From Ridgeia piscesae (lineage: Eukaryota; Annelida; Polychaeta; Sabellida; Siboglinidae): a stretch of 64,000 nt of DNA. Position numbers and translations under genes: made by a program. Under the pieces are notes generated by a model. The model did not search any database. It was not told where the DNA came from and saw only the letters and a program-made list of their open reading frames with translations. Of this stretch, positions 9,772 to 64,000 are shown one piece after another; position 1 is the stretch's first letter, and every line of letters starts with the position of its first letter. The stretch spans positions 565,501 to 629,500 of the forward strand of contig JAODUO010000619.1 in the NCBI GenBank assembly GCA_025642075.2, read 5' to 3'.

Positions 9772-12700
9772 GTGCGTAAGTCACCAGACCAGTCTGAGAC
9801 CCGTCCAGGGCCCCGGCTCTGTCACAAGCCCTGTCAGTGTCAGAACAGTGTCGTTCGATAATTACTATAATATATTCTTACTAGGGCTTTTGAATCGTTG
9901 CACAGTTTAGTAATACTTTTAGAAGTTAAAGTAACGAAGGTGTTATACATTGAATTGATAAAAAATACTGCTGAAATTGAATAAAATTAAAGGCAAGAAT
10001 GAAACAAGATGTACAGAAAGCTAGGCGTAGCCGTAGGGCTAGCAATATCGCACGTTTTTGACGATGTAAAGTCATGATTTGCGAAAGTCATTCATTGATC
10101 TGGACAGTAACTTGGTCTTGGTATGGAATTATGGTATGTTGATCAGTAATTGGATTTTCGGCCTGGCCGAGTAGCAGTCTGCTGATTTGACAAAATATTT
10201 AATTTCCAATATTAAAGGGGTCTAGCATACTCGTTACATTCTATTTAATATTTGTACATGTTGGGTATGTCCTAATTAGATCTAATATTCAAATAGCTTC
10301 ATACATACCAATAGTATGCTTTTTCATCAGAATAACAGGAGATGGTCGAGTTGTCAACGAGTGTTTGTGTCGATCGCACTCTGACTCAAGTGATTTGGCG
10401 CACGCGTAGACGGAACTCTGCACTGGCTTATTACCCCGATTAGCAGCAAACAGTATTCAATTGAAAGTAAACAAGGAATCATCATCATGAGATTGAATTT
10501 TACAGCCAAACGTTTTCGGCACCAATGTCGGATCCGGACCCATCTAAATTTTGCCATTATGACTCTGTCATTAAATACCACATATGATACTTCATTTTGA
10601 TAATTCAGTCATTCAACATCATCCCAGACGCATGTTTGTGTTTTATAAGCAACACATCTTAGCGCACTGGTGAGGCTGAAAAGATGGGGCAGGCAGTATA
10701 AACAAACTCATTCCAAGTGCATTGCAAAGTACATGACATATGGCCACTGCTTGTGGCTTGCAAAAATCGGAGAGCAATTTGGATCTGAAAAGGTGTCTAA
10801 GATGCAATATAAATATACCTGGGAATGCTGGATGATTAGATATTGTGAAGTATCAACTATCCAATGAACGCAAATCTAAAGTTGCAATGGCAAAATTGAG
10901 GTGGGTTCAAATTCTACAGGAGTGCCCTGCATTCATTCATTGATGAGTTTCCCTTCCAGCATGACAGAGGCCTTCATATTGTCATTACTAATTTAGCCAG
11001 AATAGAATAGCAACATTTTAGCATTGATCAGTCTCAAAGCCAAAGTAAATCATAGACCACCAACTTGAAAAGTATGAAATTTTCAGACAAAGAACCATAA
11101 AATGAATTATCAGACATACAAATGGCTCTTGCTAGTATTTGACAATTCTTCTGTTATTATTATCAACAAATTTTACCTTTGAAAAATTTTGGTCACCCTC
11201 ACATTTGCAAGATGTATTTTTTTACATGCAATCAAGTCATGTAGGGTGATGACGGTGATGTAGCACAGTAGCAGGTAATGCATGGATTGGAGTGTATGGG
11301 ACGTTGCACTTTGACTAAATTATCAACAGTAAAGATGTCTTGTGTGTGACTGTGTTTCAGGGCTTTATGCAGGATAAAATTATTGCCAGTCACACATGTT
11401 TTGGTGGACACATGGATGTTAACTGTTAAGCCAGTTTACAAACTTTCAAATGTGCCTGATGACCTGAAATGCACTACAGACACACTTGTGATATCATTTA
11501 TACCCACTTTCAAGACATATCTAACAAATCTATGGTTTTGGAAAACTTTCTTTTGCTCCTTCAGTTTTTTTACCGGTCCACCCATCCACACATATTTCTA
11601 CCCGTCCATATTCGTTTTTACCTGTCCAAATGATGGGTGACGGATCTCTACATAAAGCTATGCTGTGTTTCAGAACTGGATATCATTTGGGTACAGTCTG
11701 ACAGACAGGGAAGAGGACACATGGGCCCATAACCTCCTTATGTTCACCGGCATCACAATTGGCCTGTGTATGACAGGCTTCTACCTAGCCTACATGCCAG
11801 ACTTCAAGTGAGTACTAGCCCATTTTATCCGGAATACGATTCTAGTCGTAGTTACCCTTTTTATCCGGAATACGATTCGGGTCGTAGTTTGCACTTGACA
11901 CGGCTTCCCTGCACTCTGACGTTTTGGAATCCCATTGGCTGGTTAACACTGAATGACGTCAGTATATCGGGAACACTAGGAAACTCATATTTTTCAACCA
12001 ATCAGTGGCGTTCTTTGGGTATTTGCAGTACAAAGTGGCTACCCCCAAGCTAAAGTGAAATCAAAGATGGCGCCGAGTCGCAAAGATCGTTAAATGTTGA
12101 CGTATTTTGAAGGACTTCATACTGGTGATGACAAGAAGGCAGACAAGTGGATAGACAATATAAGATGGACGGTTATGGTATTTGATGCGACATTTGTCCG
12201 TGAAGACATACTTTGAAGCCACCGAAGTGGGTCAACCGACAACGGCATCAATTTTCGCCCACCTCGCTCCACGTCGTATTTTTGGCGCCAAACAAAGTTA
12301 AGATTATTTCCAACGACGTTAACTACTTCATAAATAAAGTGACGTTGAAATGTTGACCAAAGTTGTTACTTTAGAGTACTTCTTTATTAGTTATAAGAAA
12401 TGAGCCACAGAATTATACATCGTTGATAGAAAATATTTCAAAAATTTGCATAATTCCACTCAGCGGCGCCACACGTTGGCGATTCAATCGACTGACATGG
12501 GGGTATTACAAAAAAATTTACATAATGAGATTATTATCCAAGATGTGTGGACAAGTTGTATACCTTTATTTTCAGCAGAGACTAATGCATAAAATAAACT
12601 CAACTTGCTCATTGACATGTTGCCTCCTTCATGGCGAAAATGTCGGGTGAAAAGTAATGTGACAAACCTCAACATAAGTTTGAATTTATTGGGCATGTTT

Positions 12701-13943
12701 TGCCATATGCCACATACAATATATATGATAAAACTATGAGTTTGTCGATGCGACTGTATAGTTTATTTTATCTACTTTCTAAAGGTATATCACATTTAAA
12801 AATTGATTGAGAAATAATAAAGTTATGTCCATTTTAAATGAAGGCGTGTCATTTTTTAATGCAGACAGATTGGTTTGAGGAAATGATCAGGAACTGGCTG
12901 CAACTCGTCTGCACTAGCTCCAGGATAAAATGGGCTAGACAGTCAGCACTGTGTATGTTACAGTGAATAACAGAAACTTAGACAATAGATAATGTTGGCT
13001 ATTAATTAAATAATAATAACAACACTTTTAATGCGTTTAAATCCTTGACCCCCCACATTTAAAAGAAAAAGGCTAAAGAGATTAAGAAGAAAGTTGTATT
13101 TCTAACTGTAACCTCAAAATTGGTTCAGGTTGATAATCATCATGACTCCAATTTGTCTTCTTCAGCCCTCAATCTATTGGTTGATTAATCTGGTATTTGC
13201 TTGGGTGTTTGCACTGAATTCCAGTGTATTCCAAAACCGAGAAAAACGAACATGAATGAAAAAGAAACCTGTTCATTTGTTTACATTTCATCCCTTGAAA
13301 AACACAAGATAATAAGTAACTTTTTCAAACTTCTGACATATACACATGTTCAATAAAACATTTGAGGCTAATTAAAATTACTTTTTCTAAATCTGGTATA
13401 ATGAAGGTATCATTATATTTGGATTAGCAAGAACATATTAAAAAAAATAGCCAAACTATTTTTTTACCGGCAGTTTGAAAATGTCACTTATGACCTGGTG
13501 TCTCTGGTGGGACAATGTTCAAAGTTTCTGGTTAAAACACACACACAAAAATGCACTGTTGAAAAATATGTTAAATCTTGCTCAATGTACTGTCTACCAC
13601 TTGGTGACCACCTTGTTACCGTTGCTATGGTATATTTTAAATTTTGCTCACCAGGTGACACTACTGTCATTGCTTCATATTGGGGCTCATCTACCTCGGT
13701 TGATCTTTCCTTGTGAGAATGTTCAGTGATTGTTAATATAATATCTGAATTACAAATATACGCAGCTGACTAACGGAGACCTGTACCTGTAGGTGGCAGC
13801 ACTGGACACAGCGAGAGGCTTACTTGGAGCTGGCGAGACGAGAAAAGGCGGGGCTTCCACTCATCAGTCAAGACCTCATTGAGGCAAATAAGGTCGAGCT
13901 TCCGTCAGACGAGGATCTCGGAAGCATGGAAATTGTCATCTGA
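9595..13943 (+). CDS. NDUFB11: NDUFB11, complex I accessory subunit (ESSS) (whole gene, 3 exons)
   Basis: An accessory single-pass subunit of mitochondrial NADH dehydrogenase, in the membrane arm. Joined exons 9595-9771, 11674-11807 and 13793-13943 give 462 nt, 153 residues plus stop, the same length as the human protein. The N-terminus is a basic, Ser/Arg-rich presequence (MASLMRVAARRG) with no acidic residue for over 40 positions. WISFGYSLTDREEDTW leads into a hydrophobic helix at about 80-100 ending YLAYMPDFK, matching human FVAYLPDYR. WTQREAYLELARREKAGLPL and a C-terminus VELPSDEDLGSMEIVI match the family. The longer upstream frame from 9508 was not used, because MASLMR starts the presequence. 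Confidence 0.94.
9772..11673 (+). other. NDUFB11 intron 1
   Basis: 1.9 kb of AT-rich unique-looking sequence. No exon, tandem repeat or recognisable transposon was found. The short frames at 10354-10581, 10670-10867 and 11383-11640 show no family resemblance. Confidence 0.7.
11674..11807 (+). CDS. NDUFB11: NDUFB11 exon 2 (transmembrane helix)
   Basis: 134 nt, acceptor GTGTTTCAG|AACTGG, donor TTCAA|GTGAGT, phase 2 out. It carries the conserved GY..D...W motif and the single membrane helix. Confidence 0.93.
11816..12937. mobile_element. 1.1 kb terminal-inverted-repeat element in NDUFB11 intron 2
   Basis: The outer ends TAGCCCATTTTATCC (11816-11830) and its exact reverse complement (12923-12937) face each other, and TA is the only visible target duplication. 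Just inside the left end is a 36-bp tandem duplication built on TTTATCCGGAATACGATTC. No transposase frame is present, so a non-autonomous TA-target DNA element is likely. The left end lies 8 bases inside the intron from the exon 2 donor. A perfect TGACGTCA lies near 11952. Confidence 0.6.
12938..13792 (+). other. Remaining NDUFB11 intron 2 sequence
   Basis: AT-rich unique sequence between the mobile element and exon 3. Three overlapping short frames near 13475-13729 look like chance. I see no exon or repeat array. Confidence 0.65.
13793..13943 (+). CDS. NDUFB11: NDUFB11 exon 3 and stop
   Basis: 151 nt, acceptor CCTGTAG|GTGGCA, stop TGA at 13941-13943. It encodes WQHWTQREAYLELARREKAG and the acidic end DEDLGSMEIVI, the intermembrane-side tail typical of the family. 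Confidence 0.94.
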
Positions 13944-16900
13944 ATTCGCCAGTGTTCTGTGCTGCGTTTGCTTTCGGTAAAACTTATGTAATAGACAGTG
14001 GTATTGAGACAGCACGGTCGGTTGAAGACGTATGTTGGCGTTGTATCTGGAGCACCCACGACTGCATAGGTGCCAACACTCTGCTAGTCCTTGTGACACC
14101 ATCACAAAGATCATTATTTAGAACCTCGCATTTGATGTTGGAGGCCGCTGGATGTTATTTATAATTTGGAGGTGTGGTCATGGTGCCTTGGGCCGATGCA
14201 GAAATTGTGCATATTAAAAGTTAGGTGGGAAGTGTTTTTAGTTGTTTTGTTGAGTCGTGTTCAGTGAGTGAGAGTAGCAACTGCAAAGTCTGTAAGTAAA
14301 GTGAAACAGTTGTTTTATTTTGCAAGCCGGTTCATGTAGACGGTATGTTTTATTTGTTTATGGATGTGCTCATGTGCATAATCCATGAATTAAAACTTTT
14401 CCACTACGATTCAGCAGTCACGCACAGGCTCACAGTTTTAGTCACAATTTCTCTGTGTAATTACCTCTCATTAAACTACCCCAGGGTACTCTTAGAATGT
14501 TTTGATTGATTCACATGGTCTAATGCTATGTTCCAATCATGTTGTGCAGATTATAAACATGAGTTGGTGAACTTTCAAGTTCACACTCATCTAGTTTACC
14601 ACTGGTGAATTTATGCAAATGTGTCCGGTAGGGGGTCGTGACTTTGTATTCATAGTATACGAGGTGATTGGAACGCAGCATTATAGGCTGAGTGTTGACA
14701 TTAATTCCATAATTTCCAATTAACACCAAATGTTGCAGTCAAAATATTTGTAAGTACACAAACTCTGCCAAATGCCACATTCTAAGAAACTGGAATGTCG
14801 GTCCAGTCGAGATTAATAAAAAATTATATCTAAGACAAATTAGGTAAGCATTTGCAGTGTTACAAAAAAGTTTATTAAAATAGTCTGAATTCTTAGCATT
14901 ATTAATACGTACAGCTTAAATAGTTATTTATGACTACCCAGGTAGTTGCATATGCTATCTTGCTGTGGAACTGGATAAACATAAGATCAGCAAAAAAGTC
15001 ATGTTCTTTTGTAAATACAAAAATCAAATGATCAGTGGAAACGATTCAAGCACTGTAATGATAATAACAGTTGCCTGTGGTATGTGTAAACTAGTACCTC
15101 GGCATGTGTACAATGTCAGGATACAAGATTTCTATCCAGTGCATGATGTCAAGTAGATTTATAAATATATGAAGAAATAACAAAAACACTAAAATATGTG
15201 TCAGAATTTCTTTATAATCCATGATTTTAGTTCATCTTGATATCGTTGCAGTCCATGACAATATATACATTAAAATATTCATATATATTAATAACAGCAT
15301 ATCATGATGAATTTTCATACAGAGCCACAAATATTTGGCTTAACATGTTCAGATTACAACATTTGTACAAGTACACAGAGAGAACACTGATCTATCTGCG
15401 TGCCACTTTACAGATATATACATCGTTAGATCTCGGACATCTGCAGAGAAACTTAAATTCTAAAACTGGAAGTGAGGACTGAAAGATCCAATGATAAATC
15501 GTTGTGGTGGAAGAAGAAATATTTTACGTCAAAAACATTTTACGCACTAGGTAGAAGAACACACTGGTTGCTCAGGAAATGCCATTAATTCGGCTGACAT
15601 CGTACATGCTTTCCAAATGCCATTCATCCTGTCATGTGGCATACATAGTAATCAGGATTTGGCATTTATTAGAAACAAGTAGATGTGGATTATACTATAT
15701 ATGATATTGAATGCATGAATAACTAACACTGGTAATTTGTTATTCCAACTACCAGTACATTCTTGTGATGTGTCTGCCGTATGTTTACGGGGCTAACATT
15801 GCCTGCTAGTAATTTATCTTCTAGGTAAATGAATAATCCAAAATGTGTATCAATTGATATTAAGCAAATAATGAAAATTAATAATGTTATTTTTAAAGTG
15901 GTGAATGGCACAGCAAATGTTCACTGCCCCATGTGAAAATTGTATTGAGGTGAGATTTAAACTTTAGCCATACAATGATACATTAAGTATGCACAATATC
16001 AGTGAAGTGTATTGTTAGTTAAAAATGTTAATTGCACCAAAGACACATTAGTGATTAAAACCCTTATTTTATGCAAACACTGCCTCTATTGCACATGGAA
16101 GGGATTTAACATATTCGCAGGAAGTTGACTGGTTCATTTGGAGAAGACAGACATGAACAAGACAGTATTTGATGGAATGACACATAAATTACCTGTGAGA
16201 GTACGGGACCCACCACAAATGTACATGATTAATAACTGCCTCACTCACATGCCCTGCAGTTGGTTTTACAGTACAGACCAACCGAATCAAAACAACACAG
16301 AACCTTGCAGTCGTAAAATCCTGTCTTGTTGACGTGTGGATTGTCGTTAACGTAACTATCCAAACACTTCAGTTGATGTAGTCGGTAAAGAACACTTCAC
16401 ATTGAGTCTGAAATGGATCGACGAGCCACACAATTCACTTCTAGGCTGTGCTTGGTCACATGTCCTGTGACACATTTCCTTCACCGCATGTTAAATAAAA
16501 TACCACTTTCCAGAGGGCATTTTCTGGTTTGAAACAAGTTGGCACCACACAACAACGGGCACCTTGTCAAACACACAACTGGCAGCCCATCGCAACGACT
16601 GCGGCTCGCCAAACACATCATTACTATATTAAAACTTGCCACTCACTCAAACATTACAGCCTTTCCACAAAACCAAGATTCGACCACACTGAAGTCCCTT
16701 GTGACACTGCTGTCAGCCCCCCGGAGGTACATCCCTCGAGTGAAGAACTACACATAAGAAAGTAAAAAGTCAGAATGTGCATTGCCTCATTCTGAGTGTC
16801 AATGAATCCTTCACTGTCACAGAGACTTGAGACTCCCACAACGACGCTCTCTTCCCGCAACTTCCCGGGATCTGCCTCCTTCCCTGAGGGAAACAAACCG

Positions 16901-16951
16901 ATACTCATTTGGACGTGGCGACAACAGCGAGACTGGTGGCACCCCTGGTGG
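13944..16951. other. Convergent intergenic region with 3' UTRs of NDUFB11 and CaMKI
   Basis: About 3 kb between two stop codons that face each other. Candidate plus-strand poly(A) hexamers: ATTAAA at 14213 and 14389, AATAAA at 14815. For the minus-strand kinase there is an AATAAA at 15665-15670 (reading TTTATT on plus) and one at 16958-16963 inside the last codons. No convincing gene was found; the short frames here lack any family signature. Confidence 0.6.
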
Positions 16952-63066
<46,115 letters not shown>

Positions 63067-63124
63067 TCAATGGTGGTGTCAGAATGCAACTGACGGATGG
63101 AAACGCACAGTAATGGTTGAGGAC

Positions 63125-63900
63125 ACATCATAAGAGAGGTGTCATATAATAATTATTTGAGAGGTGTCCTATAAGAGAGGTGTCATATAATAATTATTTG
63201 AGAGGTGTCCTATAAGAGAGGTGTCATATAATAATTATTTGAGGTGTCCTATAAGAGAGGTGTCATATAATAATTATTTGAGAGGTGTCATATAAGAGAG
63301 GTGTCATATATAAGAATTATTTGAGGTGTCATATGAGAGAGGTGTCACATAAGAGAGGTGTCATATGAGAGAGGTGTCATATATAAGAATTATTTGAGGT
63401 GTCATATGAGAGAGGTGTCACATAAGAGAGGTGTCATATGAGAGAGGTGTCACATAAGAGAGGTGTCATATGAGAGAGGTGTCATATGAGAGAGGTGTCA
63501 TATGATGTGACATCTGACAGATGTTATATGAGAGAGGTGGCGTATGAGAGATGTGCCATATATGAGAGATTCATACAAGATGTGTCATGTCATGAGATAA
63601 ATGTCATATGAGAGGGGTGTCATTTGAGAGAGTTATCATATGAGAGAGGTGTCATATGAGAGATGTTATATAAGATATATGCCATATGATAATGAGAAAC
63701 GTATCTCATAGGTACCCTATAAGACTGATGTCACATGAGAGAGGTGTAATATGAGGGATATCATATGATATATGACAGAGGTGTCAAGTGTCATATGATA
63801 GTGGTGTCACATGACATGGGCATCATATAAACTAACATCATGTGACAATATAAGAAAGGTGTCATAAGACATGCACTTTTTTGAGAGAGGTGTCACTTAA
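63125..63900. repeat. GAGAGGTGTCATAT repeat array
   Basis: The basic unit is 16-17 bp (GAGAGAGGTGTCATAT), arranged first as a longer unit with AATAATTATTTG and then as simple tandem copies that decay to the right. It lies in the intron upstream of exon a. No upstream exon was found between 63044 and 64000. Confidence 0.92.
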
Positions 63901-64000
63901 AAGTTGCATCTCATGAACGGTGTCAAATGTGTCACATGAGAAACGTGATTAATCAGCTGAAAAAAATTATAATGAACAACTGTGTCAAAAACTGACATTA

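Noticed and set aside
16654..16908. 84-codon minus-strand frame just past the CaMKI stop
   Set aside because: It could be an alternative C-terminal extension, but no acceptor gives a frame joining exon h with a CaMKI-like tail. Treated as 3' UTR.

Overview
This is animal nuclear DNA, most likely from an invertebrate. The genes are split by canonical GT-AG introns with consistent phases, the proteins are metazoan orthologues, and the DNA is AT-rich with tRNA-derived SINEs and very abundant tandem repeats. A mollusc or other marine invertebrate would fit, but I cannot fix the phylum from sequence alone. Nothing bacterial or viral was recognised.

Three protein genes can be reconstructed exon by exon. 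(1) 312-8801, minus strand: a complete 12-exon ATRIP gene (partner of the ATR checkpoint kinase), about 971 residues, with the RPA-binding acidic motif, the coiled coil and the helical C-terminal half. (2) 9595-13943, plus strand: a complete 3-exon NDUFB11 gene (mitochondrial complex I subunit), 153 residues. It is head to head with ATRIP across about 0.8 kb that probably holds a shared promoter. (3) 16952-63043, minus strand: nine exons of a CaM-kinase I gene, from the glycine-rich loop to the stop codon. The extreme N-terminus lies beyond the right edge. NDUFB11 and the kinase converge tail to tail across about 3 kb.

Layout: 0.3-8.8 kb ATRIP, with two repeat clusters in introns; 8.8-9.6 kb shared promoter; 9.6-13.9 kb NDUFB11, with a 1.1 kb terminal-inverted-repeat element in intron 2; 13.9-16.95 kb intergenic; 16.95-63.0 kb the kinase. 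Its first two visible introns are 24 and 10 kb. About 14 kb of the kinase locus is minisatellite (units of roughly 18-60 bp), plus inverted repeats, microsatellites and SINEs. Nearly all the long open frames in the window are by-products of these repeats.

The most unusual signals are structural. Two independent minisatellites in the kinase gene each begin at an exon edge and copy that exon's splice site (3' site of the exon at 17504, 5' site of the exon at 28728). A 27-bp satellite carries a perfect AP-1 core in most units. A roughly 2.8 kb inverted repeat has unequal minisatellite arms. A near-perfect hairpin of about 60 bp per arm has a 5-base loop. Two unrelated satellites merge through hybrid units near 50.3-51.1 kb, which may be an assembly artefact. 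I did not find a new protein-coding system.
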